Below, in pieces: positions 38,870 through 47,620 of a stretch of DNA of 64,000 bases. Position numbers and translations under genes: made by a program. Each line of letters opens with the position of its first letter. The stretch's first letter is position 1. The notes beneath the pieces are model-generated. The model did no database searches, was not told where the DNA came from, and worked only from the letters and a program-made list of their open reading frames with translations. This DNA is from CALOCY01 sp942491975 (GTDB taxonomy: Bacteria; Bacteroidota; Bacteroidia; Bacteroidales; Prolixibacteraceae): assembly GCA_942491975.1 (NCBI GenBank), contig CALOCY010000004.1, positions 620,001 through 684,000 on the forward strand. The letters run 5' to 3'.

Positions 38870-39676
38870 ATGGAGCTTAAACTGAAAAAACCACTGGTCT
38901 TTTTAGACCTTGAAACAACCGGGATAAACATTGCGTCTGATCGGATTGTGGAGATTGCATTGATAAAGGTAAACCCCAACGGAACAGAGGAGGAAAAAGT
39001 GCTGCGCATCAATCCGGAGATGCCCATACCTGAAAAATCGAGCCAGATACACGGGATATACGATGATGATATAAAAGATGAGCCTGTCTTTAAGGAGGTG
39101 GCTAAATCATTGGCTAAATTTATTGAGGGGTGCAACCTTGCCGGTTTTAACTCCAACCGTTTTGATATTCCGTTATTGGCTGAAGAGTTCCTGCGTGCAG
39201 GGGTCGACATTGATTTAAAAAAGAACCGGTTTATTGATGTGCAGGCCATTTTTCATAAAATGGAAAAACGGACGTTGGAGGCCGCTTACCGCTTCTATTG
39301 CAATGAAAATCTGGAAAATGCCCATAGTGCTATGGCCGATACACGGGCAACTTATGAGGTGTTGAAATCGCAACTCGACAGGTACGAAAATGCAGAAGTA
39401 GATGATGGCAAGGGTAAAAAGATAAAACCGATCGCTAACGATATGGATATGCTGTCCGACTTTTCATCATATGACCGTAATGTGGACTATATCGGCCGCA
39501 TTATATACGATGAAAACGGGGTTGAGGTATTCAATTTTGGAAAAAATAAAGGTGTACCGGTAGAGAAAATATTGCGCGAACAACCCGGATACTATAGCTG
39601 GATCATGAATGGTGACTTTCCACTCTACACCAAAAAAGTGCTGACAGCCATCAAATTGCGGGTGTTTGATAAATAG
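38870..39676 (+). CDS. DnaQ-like 3'-5' exonuclease
   Basis: 268 residues. A DEDDh exonuclease domain is clear: FLDLETTG (ExoI), GFNSNRFDIPLL (ExoII) and HSAMADTRAT (ExoIII with His and Asp). The last ~60 residues (NFGKNKGVPVEKILREQPGY then YSWIMNGDF) resemble the small domain often attached to DnaQ-like proteins. It may serve as a proofreading subunit or a stand-alone nuclease. Its place after dnaN supports a DNA metabolism role. Confidence 0.87.
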   Translation: MELKLKKPLVFLDLETTGINIASDRIVEIALIKVNPNGTEEEKVLRINPEMPIPEKSSQIHGIYDDDIKDEPVFKEVAKSLAKFIEGCNLAGFNSNRFDIPLLAEEFLRAGVDIDLKKNRFIDVQAIFHKMEKRTLEAAYRFYCNENLENAHSAMADTRATYEVLKSQLDRYENAEVDDGKGKKIKPIANDMDMLSDFSSYDRNVDYIGRIIYDENGVEVFNFGKNKGVPVEKILREQPGYYSWIMNGDFPLYTKKVLTAIKLRVFDK

Positions 39677-39755
39677 TGCAGAGTAGTGGGTACATAGATT
39701 GAGATAAAAATCGAAATTTCATAACTGTGTCCTGGTTCTATAATATTTATAATGG

Positions 39756-40367
39756 ATGAAAATTATTTGTATTGGTCGCAACTATGCAGATCATGCCAAA
39801 GAGTTGAAAAATGAGGTGCCACAGCACCCCATTTTTTTTCTGAAGCCGGATTCTGCAATCCTGCTGAAAGAACGGCCGTTCTATTTGCCCGATTTTTCCG
39901 GTGAAATACATTACGAGGTAGAGTTGGTCGTCAAAATTAACCGGTTAGGAAAAAATATCTCCGAAAATTTTGCCCATCGGTACTATAATGAGATTGGTAT
40001 AGGGATTGATTTTACAGCTCGCGACTTGCAACGCGAATGCAAGGCCAAAGGATTGCCCTGGGAAATTTCTAAGGCATTTGACCAGTCGGCAGTGATGGGC
40101 GGTTTTTTGAAAAAAGAGGTATTGGGCGACCTGAATAATATTCTCTTCTCACTAAATATCAACGGCAAACAGGTGCAGCGGGGAAACACGGCTGACATGA
40201 TCTTCTCTATTGATCAGCTGATAGCCTATACCTCAAAATATATGACCCTTAAAATGGGTGATTATATATATACCGGAACGCCCGCAGGCGTAGGCCCGGT
40301 TAAAATAGACGACCACCTGGAAGCATTTATCGGCGACAAAAGATTATTGAGTTTAGAGGTGAAGTAA
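39756..40367 (+). CDS. Fumarylacetoacetate hydrolase-family protein (FAHD1-like)
   Basis: 203 residues matching the short FAH fold: KIICIGRNYADHAKEL, PIFFLKPDSAIL, IHYEVELVVKI, IGIDFTARDLQ, and the metal-binding/catalytic region DMIFSIDQLIAYTSKYMTLK then GTPAGVGPV. Relatives are acylpyruvate hydrolases or oxaloacetate decarboxylases; the substrate is undecided. The 236-bp gap downstream contains only a purine-rich motif shared with 30337-30362. Confidence 0.9.
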   Translation: MKIICIGRNYADHAKELKNEVPQHPIFFLKPDSAILLKERPFYLPDFSGEIHYEVELVVKINRLGKNISENFAHRYYNEIGIGIDFTARDLQRECKAKGLPWEISKAFDQSAVMGGFLKKEVLGDLNNILFSLNINGKQVQRGNTADMIFSIDQLIAYTSKYMTLKMGDYIYTGTPAGVGPVKIDDHLEAFIGDKRLLSLEVK

Positions 40368-40603
40368 CATGTATAAAAGGGAGACAGGAAAATGAAAACC
40401 AGGTAACTGCTCAGTTGGTTTGGTTCAAAGTGCCTAAAAATCCCCATTTCATTAATTTCTGTTGCCTCCCGTTCACTTTGGTTGACTTTTTTTATCGTTT
40501 GTGCCTTTTTTAATAATTCTACCATGTTTGCAACCCCTCATTTTTTTTGCTGTCTTTAAAAGCACAAGACAGATCATACATTTTATAACAACAACAAAAA
40601 AAG

Positions 40604-41759
40604 ATGAGAAAATTAATGATTATTCAATTACTGGCACTGTTGATGATGCCGGTATGCAGTTGGGCGCAGGAGAATGAACCGGAGAAGATCTCCGGGGGTG
40701 AATCGGAAACACACTATATAAGGCGCCCTTTTCAGATTTCATTTGTTTCCCCGCTGGGCACCAACGGCTTGGAGGGTAAAAATGTGGTTAACAACCTTTC
40801 GTTCAATATGATTGGGGGATATGCAGCTGGCTTGCATGGACTGGAATTTGGAGGTGTTTATAACATCGAACGGGCGTATGTAAAGGGGATGCAATTTGCA
40901 GGAATTGCCAATATTGTTGGCGAAGAAGTGGATGGCATACAGTTTGCCGGGTTCACCAACATTTCGAGTGGGACAGTAGATGGTGCGCAGTTTTCCGGGT
41001 TTGCCAATATCAATCGCGGGTACACTAAAGGGGTTCAATTTGCCGGATTTGCCAATATTATTGCAGACCGCGCAGATGCGTTACAGTTTGCCGGTTTCTG
41101 TAATGTGGTAAAGGGTGACGTAAAAGGAGTACAGGTAGCCGGTTTTACCAACATTACAGGTGGCGATGTAGACGGGTTACAAATTAGTGGTTTCTTCAAT
41201 CGTGCCCGGAATCTGAAAGGCATGCAGATCGGGGTTATCAACGTTTGTGAATCCGTTGAGGACGGGGTGGCCATTGGCCTGCTCAGTTTTGTGAAAAATG
41301 GTCTCCGGCAGGTGGAAATCTCGGGAAATGAAGCGTTAAATACCGTTGTGGCCTACAAAACAGGTACCGAACAGTTCTACAATATACTTGCCATAGGGGC
41401 ACAATACATGGGCGACACATTTCGCTGGGGAGTGGGGTATGGAGTAGGTACACAGTTTAATATGAAGCCCCAACGTGGCCGCCAATATCGAGGCCACGGC
41501 TTTTCAGATCAATGAAGACGAATGGTGGACAGATAAATTGAACCTGCTCAACCAGTTAAAATTTACGGTTGCCCCCAAAATCTCCGACAACTTCTCCATC
41601 TTCTTTGGCCCCACGTTCAACGTAATGGTATCGGAAATAAACAACGATGGCGACCGTGTGCTCGGATCGGGCATCGCCCCGTGGACAGTATACAACGAGA
41701 AAAAAGGCAATGTCAACGTAAAAATGTGGCCGGGGTTCAGTATTGGTGTCAGGTTATAG
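40604..41759 (+). CDS. LA_2272-family surface repeat protein, frameshifted
   Basis: A signal peptide (IIQLLALLMMPVCSWAQ) is followed by about seven 16-residue repeats of the form GxQFAGFxNIxxGxVD (about 40885-41230), then a barrel-like tail. The first frame ends at 41515 with nonsense-like residues. The natural continuation (NVAANIEATAFQINEDEWW to GFSIGVRL) is in the +1 frame and ends at 41759. One extra C in the CCCC run at 41468-41471 explains the break. Total would be about 385 residues, outer-membrane or surface. The stop codon coincides with the start of inverted-repeat element copy 2. Confidence 0.7.
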
Positions 41760-41919
41760 AAACTGTTTGAATTTGTTTTTGGAAAATAGTTGCCGATGGA
41801 TTAAGTGTTCAGGCAAGGCAAAATTGACGCAAATAGCACCGCTATTTAAGAAAATTTTAACGCAGAATGGGGGCTTAAGGCACAAAAAGATACCAAAGGA
41901 TAGAATCAAAACAGTTTCT
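41758..41919. repeat. MITE-like inverted-repeat element, copy 2 (162 bp)
   Basis: Shares its ends and most of its body with 3654-3867 but lacks about 52 internal bp. It starts in the TAG stop of the surface repeat gene and ends with AAACAGTTTCT. Confidence 0.7.
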
Positions 41920-41964
41920 TTGTCTTTTTCCACGGTACAGTGCCTGAACCAATCAGTTCGGTAC

Positions 41965-41995
41965 AGCCCTTGTCAATTACGACAGGGGCTTTTTA
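41965..41995 (+). terminator. Terminator of the surface repeat gene
   Basis: The stem AGCCCTTGTC/GACAGGGGCT is followed by TTTTT, separated from the gene by the inverted-repeat element. Confidence 0.75.
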
Positions 41996-42147
41996 TCTTT
42001 AAAGGGTTAAAATCCTGCAATGTCTATTAATTATGTTGTTTTTGAATATCGAACAAAGATTAAAACAGTGAACAATGAAAAAATAGCAATGAACAATTGA
42101 AAAATTTCAATTTATCCATTTCAGATTCTTACGCATAGTGATTCGTC

Positions 42148-43308
42148 TTACAACCTCACCCCTACGGCAGCCTGAATATAATCGGCTTTTCCGTAGTCTC
42201 TTATCCGCAGGTGAAGGCCATAAAACAGCCGTTTTGTGTAGTATTTAAGGCCCAAACGCTGGTAGTTGGTTTCGGGACGTCCGATCTGATCGTTTTGCCA
42301 TACCGTATAACCCATGTGCAGGAACAGGGCAAACCGGTCGACCAGCATTTCACCGCCCACAAAACATCCGGCATAAAGTTTGTCGGTGAATTTTTTGTTG
42401 AGCAGCTCTGGTTCACCGGCCTCATCAGCTTCAATCAAACTATTCATCACCTGGTCGTAGTTAAGGTCAACCCCCAGTACATATTTCCATTTGCGTGCAA
42501 ACTGTTTTTGCCATCCTGCTGACAGTCCGCTTACTAAAAATTGCCGGTCGATATAGTAATCGGGCAGATGGGTATAAGCAGTATCGCGAATAACTTCCCG
42601 TACGCCTGCACTGGCGGTGATAAACCATTCGGAAATTGGTGTGGTAAATGGGGCAGTGATAAGCTCTTTTTTTTGTGTGTGTGGCTGCAGATAGTGGCGC
42701 AGTGTAAGATACGGTGCTGTGGCCAGATTGAAGCCTTGATTGGGCATACGCAATGACCCGTTGGAAAAGTGTAAAAAACCCACCCCCAATTGTACAAGAA
42801 AATTGTTTGAGATTTGATATTCAAGCGCACCGTTTATTCCGATATAGAAAGACCAATCGGTACCTATAACAATGTTGTAGGGATTACTTGATTGTTGGTA
42901 TCCTTTCCAACCGTATGAAAAACCAAAATTGCCCTCATAGACCAATGCCAGATTGCCCCGTCGGATAAGTGGTGCGCCAAAAAAACCGTAAACAGCAACA
43001 GGGGTACCTAATTCATCCCTGTCGGGAAGAAAAGGCAAATAGAGTCCTATACCATAGTAAGGCAAATGATGAATTCTTGCCCACTCTTGTGTCCCATTGG
43101 TTTGAAAACCCAACCGGAGATTAAAGGCATTGTAATTATTCAGTGGTTTTTCCAGCTTATTTTTTCCGCTGACAAAGTTGTTTGATTTTAAGAAATACCC
43201 TATTTGGTGCCCGGCATCCAGGAAAAGCGTCGTTTTTTTTGCTTCTTGTGCCCGATTGGATAAAGGCATAAAAAGAGATAGAAAAAATAGTAATAATAAC
43301 TGTTTCAT
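42148..43308 (-). CDS. Acyloxyacyl hydrolase / PagL-like lipid A deacylase
   Basis: 386 residues from the Met at 43308, which opens a signal peptide (QLLLLFFLSLFMPLSNRAQ); the longer in-frame start at 43479 overlaps the rpoD terminator region and is unlikely. The first domain is a beta-barrel containing HFSNGSLRMPNQGFN, the His-Ser/PN motif of PagL-type 3-O-deacylases. A second barrel-like half follows, making it about twice PagL's size. An outer-membrane lipid A remodelling role is inferred; the second half may have another function. Confidence 0.72.
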   Translation of the reverse strand: MKQLLLLFFLSLFMPLSNRAQEAKKTTLFLDAGHQIGYFLKSNNFVSGKNKLEKPLNNYNAFNLRLGFQTNGTQEWARIHHLPYYGIGLYLPFLPDRDELGTPVAVYGFFGAPLIRRGNLALVYEGNFGFSYGWKGYQQSSNPYNIVIGTDWSFYIGINGALEYQISNNFLVQLGVGFLHFSNGSLRMPNQGFNLATAPYLTLRHYLQPHTQKKELITAPFTTPISEWFITASAGVREVIRDTAYTHLPDYYIDRQFLVSGLSAGWQKQFARKWKYVLGVDLNYDQVMNSLIEADEAGEPELLNKKFTDKLYAGCFVGGEMLVDRFALFLHMGYTVWQNDQIGRPETNYQRLGLKYYTKRLFYGLHLRIRDYGKADYIQAAVGVRL

Positions 43309-43468
43309 TGCTTTAGTCTTGATATCCGATTTCTTTGTCAAAGAAATAAAAAATAACCGAAAAGGCATGATTGGTTGAAGATTAAAGATAAATGAAAGAG
43401 GAGTAGAAAAATGGTGGGAAAACAGATTTTTACAAAATAGTTTACGTTGCCAATCTAATGTATAAAAG

Positions 43469-43493
43469 AAGGGCCCCAAATTTTGGAGCCCTT
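43469..43493 (-). terminator. Terminator of rpoD
   Basis: The stem AAGGGCCCCAAA/TTTTGGAGCCCTT starts 8 bp past the rpoD stop, with CTTCTTTTAT on its minus-strand 3' side. Confidence 0.65.
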
Positions 43494-43500
43494 TATGAAG

Positions 43501-44361
43501 TTATCCTAAATAACTTTTCAATAATTTGCTTTTTGATGTGTGTCGTAACCTTCTGATTGCTTTTTCTTTAATCTGTCGTACCCTTTCGCGGGTTAATCCA
43601 AATCGTTCTCCGATCTCTTCCAGGGTCATATCCTGGCATCCAATTCCAAAAAACAGACGAATAATGTCACTCTCACGTTCAGTCAAAGTAGCTAATGCGC
43701 GCTCAATCTCACGACAAAGTGATTCTTTAATCAGGCTATTGTCAGCATTGGGTGAATCATTATTGGGCAGTACGTCAAGCAGGCTGTTGTCTTCCCCTTC
43801 AACAAAAGGGGCATCAACAGATACATGACGGCCTGAGACCCTTAGTGTGTCGGATACTTTTTCAGCAGGAATTTCCAGCTGTTCGGCAAGCTCTTCCGGA
43901 GATGGTTTTCGTTCGTGCTCTTGTTCAAATTTTGAGAAAGCTTTATTAATCTTATTCAACGAACCTACCTGGTTCAATGGAAGACGCACGATACGAGATT
44001 GTTCTGCAAGAGCCTGCAGTATTGATTGACGAATCCACCACACCGCATAAGAGATGAACTTGAACCCACGGGTTTCATCGAATTTTTCTGCTGCTTTGAT
44101 CAATCCCAGGTTCCCTTCGTTGATAAGATCGGGCAAACTAAGTCCTTGATTTTGATATTGTTTAGCCACCGAAACAACAAAACGAAGGTTGGCCCTGGTT
44201 AATTTTTCTAATGCAGCTTGATCACCCTTTTTGATTCTTTGCGCCAATTCCACTTCTTCTTCTACCGTGATAAGTTCTTCCTTTCCAATCTCCTGAAGGT
44301 ACTTGTCTAATGAAGCACTTTCACGGTTAGTGATTGACTTTGTGATCTTTAGTTGTCTCAT
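43501..44361 (-). CDS. rpoD: Primary RNA polymerase sigma factor (RpoD/SigA type)
   Basis: 286 residues, the normal size of the Bacteroidota primary sigma, which lacks a long region 1.1. Region 1.2 (SLDKYLQEIGKEELIT), region 2 (NLRFVVSVAKQYQNQGLSLPD and WWIRQSILQALAEQSR), region 3 and region 4 (LTERESDIIRLFFG, LTRERVRQIKEKAIRRLR) are all present. It should recognise the TTTG/TAnnTTTG promoters seen in this window, including its own at 44382-44413. Confidence 0.96.
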   Translation of the reverse strand: MRQLKITKSITNRESASLDKYLQEIGKEELITVEEEVELAQRIKKGDQAALEKLTRANLRFVVSVAKQYQNQGLSLPDLINEGNLGLIKAAEKFDETRGFKFISYAVWWIRQSILQALAEQSRIVRLPLNQVGSLNKINKAFSKFEQEHERKPSPEELAEQLEIPAEKVSDTLRVSGRHVSVDAPFVEGEDNSLLDVLPNNDSPNADNSLIKESLCREIERALATLTERESDIIRLFFGIGCQDMTLEEIGERFGLTRERVRQIKEKAIRRLRHTSKSKLLKSYLG

Positions 44362-44381
44362 ATTCTCTCTTTAAAATCGCG

Positions 44382-44413
44382 CAAATTTAGACTTATTTTT
44401 TATAATATTCAAA
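44382..44413 (-). promoter_or_regulatory. Promoter of rpoD
   Basis: On the minus strand: TTTG (44413-44410), a 20-bp spacer and TAAATTTG (44389-44382), 20 bp before the rpoD start. An exact match to the Bacteroidota consensus. Confidence 0.7.
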
Positions 44414-44472
44414 TGAAACAGGGCAATTCAAAAAAATCAAACGAAGTTTTCAATATTCAGAACCAACTTACG

Positions 44473-45915
44473 TTAACTGCCAATTCCAAAAACATAATAT
44501 GCAGGTTCCCCATTGGGATATATTCCTTCAATAAGAACTCCGCCACGGGCATTTTTCATCACATCAACAATGTCCTTTTTTATACGCATGGGAGTTTTAT
44601 TTACTTCTACAATGATAAACCCTTCACGTATACCGGCATCTTTAAATTGTCCGCGTCCTAATTCTGTGATTTTTAGTCCGTAACGAATATTCAATTTACG
44701 TTTTTCCTCGATTGGTAATTCACGAAGTTTAGCGCCCAGTATCTCAACATGGCTGGTTTCAATACCTGTTTCGCCCTGTGTGTTACGTAGTGTAACTGCA
44801 AATAGTTTCCTTTTATTGTCTCTTTTTATCAAAAGATTTACTTTATCTCCCGGACGGTATTTGCTCATCTCTTCCTGCAGTTGTGCTACAGAGTTTACTT
44901 CATCATTATTTATGCCCAAAATAATATCCCCTTTTTCAATTCCGGCCTCTTCGGCTGCACCATCATTGGTAACTTTTGCAACATAAACACCTTCAATCTT
45001 TTCAATACCTTCTTCTTCGGCAAGTTTGGCTGTTATATTTCCAATTTCGATGTCGAGTAGCCCCCGTTGTACTATGCCATACTGCTTAATATCTTCGATT
45101 ACTTTTTTGACAATCGAAACAGGTACTGCAAATGAGTATCCTGCATACGACCCGGTCCTTGAAGCAATAGCTGTGTTGATACCCACAAGCCGGCCTTGCA
45201 TATCAACCAATGCACCACCACTGTTGCCGGGATTTACGGCCGCATCGGTTTGTATAAACGATTCAATAGACATTTGTTCCTGAATAATCCCAATACCTCT
45301 TGATTTGGCACTTACAATACCGGCTGTTACGGTTGAGGTAAGATTGAATGGATTCCCGACGGCTAACACCCATTCCCCTAGCTTTAAATTATCGGAGTCT
45401 CCATAATTGAGAAACGGCAGTCCTTTTTCTTCTATTTTTAATAGTGCAATATCAGTATTGGGGTCAGTCCCTGCCAGTTTTGCTTCAAATTCACGGTTGT
45501 CATTGAGTATAACTTTTATTTTATGCGTATTTTCAATAACGTGATTATTGGTAACAATATAACCATCGGAAGATATGATTACCCCCGAGCCGCTTTTTCT
45601 TTCAGGTTGAGGCGTATATTGCCGTTGCCTGTCTCCAAAAAGAAAGTCGAGTAACGGGTTTTCGCCATAATGTGACTGTTGTTCATATTCGGATTGTATG
45701 TGAACAACCGCATGTACCGATTTTTCGGCAGCAAAAGTGAGATCAGGCAACAATTGCCCTTCTGCTAAACTTACAAATTGAGGTGATGTTTTTTGCTCTT
45801 TTTCAATGGTTACAACTTCCGGCGTATCAATAAATTTTGTGTAAATGTAAAGGGCAAAAAATCCTCCTGAAAATGCGATAATCACACCGGTAAGTATTTT
45901 CTTTACATTCGTCAT
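44473..45915 (-). CDS. Do/HtrA-family periplasmic serine protease
   Basis: 480 residues. A membrane anchor or signal spans residues 7-27, followed by a trypsin-like domain with His125 (NNHVIE), Asp155 (DPNTDIAL) and Ser232 (NPGNSGGAL). Two PDZ domains follow, the first around EKIEGVYVAKVTNDGAAEEA and the second around GIREGFIIVEVNKTP. This is the DegP/DegQ layout for chaperone-protease quality control in the periplasm. Monocistronic, divergent from dapF. Confidence 0.94.
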   Translation of the reverse strand: MTNVKKILTGVIIAFSGGFFALYIYTKFIDTPEVVTIEKEQKTSPQFVSLAEGQLLPDLTFAAEKSVHAVVHIQSEYEQQSHYGENPLLDFLFGDRQRQYTPQPERKSGSGVIISSDGYIVTNNHVIENTHKIKVILNDNREFEAKLAGTDPNTDIALLKIEEKGLPFLNYGDSDNLKLGEWVLAVGNPFNLTSTVTAGIVSAKSRGIGIIQEQMSIESFIQTDAAVNPGNSGGALVDMQGRLVGINTAIASRTGSYAGYSFAVPVSIVKKVIEDIKQYGIVQRGLLDIEIGNITAKLAEEEGIEKIEGVYVAKVTNDGAAEEAGIEKGDIILGINNDEVNSVAQLQEEMSKYRPGDKVNLLIKRDNKRKLFAVTLRNTQGETGIETSHVEILGAKLRELPIEEKRKLNIRYGLKITELGRGQFKDAGIREGFIIVEVNKTPMRIKKDIVDVMKNARGGVLIEGIYPNGEPAYYVFGIGS

Positions 45916-46089
45916 AAATTTTCAATTTTTATATGGTTAAACGTTTTTATATCTTTCTGTTAATTTTGAAACGCAAAAGTTACGCCATTAGTTTTTAAAT
46001 AACGCCTTGATTTGCTAGCGTTAACAAATTTTAACAGGGAATAAGGCAGTATCATAAAATATGTATAAAACAGCATTAAATAATTACTC

Positions 46090-46869
46090 ATGGAACTTAA
46101 ATTTTATAAATATGAGGGCGCCGGCAACGATTTTGTGATTATCGACAATCGTTCCGGGGTATTTGATGCAGAGAATGCTGACCTGATAAGCCGATTGTGT
46201 GACAGGAAGTTTGGAGTAGGGGGTGATGGGCTTATGCTATTGGAAGACCATGATGAGCAGGATTTTTTGATGCGTTATTTTAATGCTGATGGGAACGAAG
46301 CAAGTATGTGTGGAAACGGGGGGCGGTGCATTGTTGCATTTGCGAAGAGGTTGGGGGCAATTGGCAATAAAACCCGGTTTGCAGCGGTTGATGGGGAACA
46401 CGAAGCTGTTATAGAGGGAGGGGGGATTGTTAATCTAAAAATGGCAAATGTCTCTGAAATAGAGATGATTGATGACGATTTCCTTCTGGATACAGGTTCG
46501 CCGCATTACGTGAAATTTGTAGATAATATAGATGCAATTGACATATATTCCGAAGGGAAGAAGATAAGGTACAGTGAACGTTTTTCCCCACAGGGAGCAA
46601 ATGTAAATTTTGTCAGTATTGACAGTGAACATTTGACAGTGTATACTTACGAACGGGGAGTGGAAGATGAAACATTGGCATGTGGAACAGGCATTACGGC
46701 CGCTGTGCTCTCTGCAGCTGTAAAAACAGGGAGAGATAAAGGTGTTTTTGCTGTTACAGCTAAAGGAGGGGAGTTGAGTGTCGCTTTTGAAAGAACATTA
46801 GATGGATTTGAAAATATCTGGCTAAAAGGGCCTGCTACGTTTGTGTTTGAAGGGGTTGTAAAGATTTAA
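46090..46869 (+). CDS. dapF: Diaminopimelate epimerase
   Basis: 259 residues. The two catalytic cysteines are Cys74 (ASMCGNGGRC) and Cys198 (TLACGTG), with FYKYEGAGNDFVIIDN at the N-terminus and GSPHYVKFVD before the second half. It converts LL- to meso-diaminopimelate for peptidoglycan and lysine synthesis. Convergent with the LOG gene, with 68 bp between the stops. Confidence 0.96.
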   Translation: MELKFYKYEGAGNDFVIIDNRSGVFDAENADLISRLCDRKFGVGGDGLMLLEDHDEQDFLMRYFNADGNEASMCGNGGRCIVAFAKRLGAIGNKTRFAAVDGEHEAVIEGGGIVNLKMANVSEIEMIDDDFLLDTGSPHYVKFVDNIDAIDIYSEGKKIRYSERFSPQGANVNFVSIDSEHLTVYTYERGVEDETLACGTGITAAVLSAAVKTGRDKGVFAVTAKGGELSVAFERTLDGFENIWLKGPATFVFEGVVKI

Positions 46870-46937
46870 CAGATTTACAGAGAATCAGACAGAACAGGTA
46901 TTATTGTCCATCTTATGGACTATTTTGGTTGAGAAAG

Positions 46938-47525
46938 TTATTTTTTCTGAGGTACATTAAACCATTTTGATTTCTGATGTTCATCTGGATTGTAATTTTT
47001 GATATAGCTGATTGCTTCGGTTGCGTTGCTCGCAATAGCATACAGTTTCCGGTATTCGGGTTTTGCAAATGTCTCTTCAAACGATTTTTCAAATTGGGCA
47101 AACAACGGGTCAAAGAAATTACGTGTATTGATGAATACGACAGGCTTGTTGTGGTAATGCAACTGTTTTAGTGTAATTACTTCCAGAATCTCTTCCAGTG
47201 TGCCAAACCCGCCCGGGAGGGCAATAAAAGCATCGGAATGTTTCCGTAGCAGGTATTTTCGTTCACGCATATTTTCAGTTACAATCAGGTCGTGGGCAGT
47301 CGTTGTCCCTAAATCGTGGTCATGAATTTTTTGAGGGATAATTCCTTTTACATGTGCCCCTGCGTCTCGTGCAGCTTGTGCTGTTGCTTCCATCAGCCCT
47401 ACATTAGACCCTCCATTTATAAGGCTACAGCTATTTTCACCAATAAGCTTACCTAATATCCGGGCTTCGTGAAAATAGTCGTTATGGATGGCATTGCTCG
47501 AAGAGCAGAAAACACAGATATTCAT
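46938..47525 (-). CDS. LOG-family protein (TIGR00730, nucleotide 5'-monophosphate phosphoribohydrolase)
   Basis: 195 residues with the LOG signature: NGGSNVGLMEATAQAA, MRERKYLL and PGGFGTLEEILEVIT. Family members cleave ribose 5-phosphate from cytokinin-type or other nucleoside monophosphates. The physiological substrate in bacteria is uncertain. Confidence 0.9.
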   Translation of the reverse strand: MNICVFCSSSNAIHNDYFHEARILGKLIGENSCSLINGGSNVGLMEATAQAARDAGAHVKGIIPQKIHDHDLGTTTAHDLIVTENMRERKYLLRKHSDAFIALPGGFGTLEEILEVITLKQLHYHNKPVVFINTRNFFDPLFAQFEKSFEETFAKPEYRKLYAIASNATEAISYIKNYNPDEHQKSKWFNVPQKK

Positions 47526-47620
47526 AATTTGTGATGTTTACATTATTGAATACAGGGACAAATGATTAAAAAAGAGGATATGAAAGTATCATACCCTCCT
47601 GTATTGTTGAGCCTGATCGG

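Noticed and set aside
40885..41235. Possible CRISPR-like regular repeat
   Set aside because: The periodicity is at the protein level (16 residues) inside a coding frame, and the DNA repeats are not identical.
43309..43479. N-terminal extension of the PagL-like protein
   Set aside because: The extension would precede a clean signal peptide and begin in the rpoD terminator hairpin.
46938..47525. Lysine decarboxylase
   Set aside because: LOG proteins were often labelled this way, but the PGGxGTxxE motif marks a phosphoribohydrolase and there is no PLP site.
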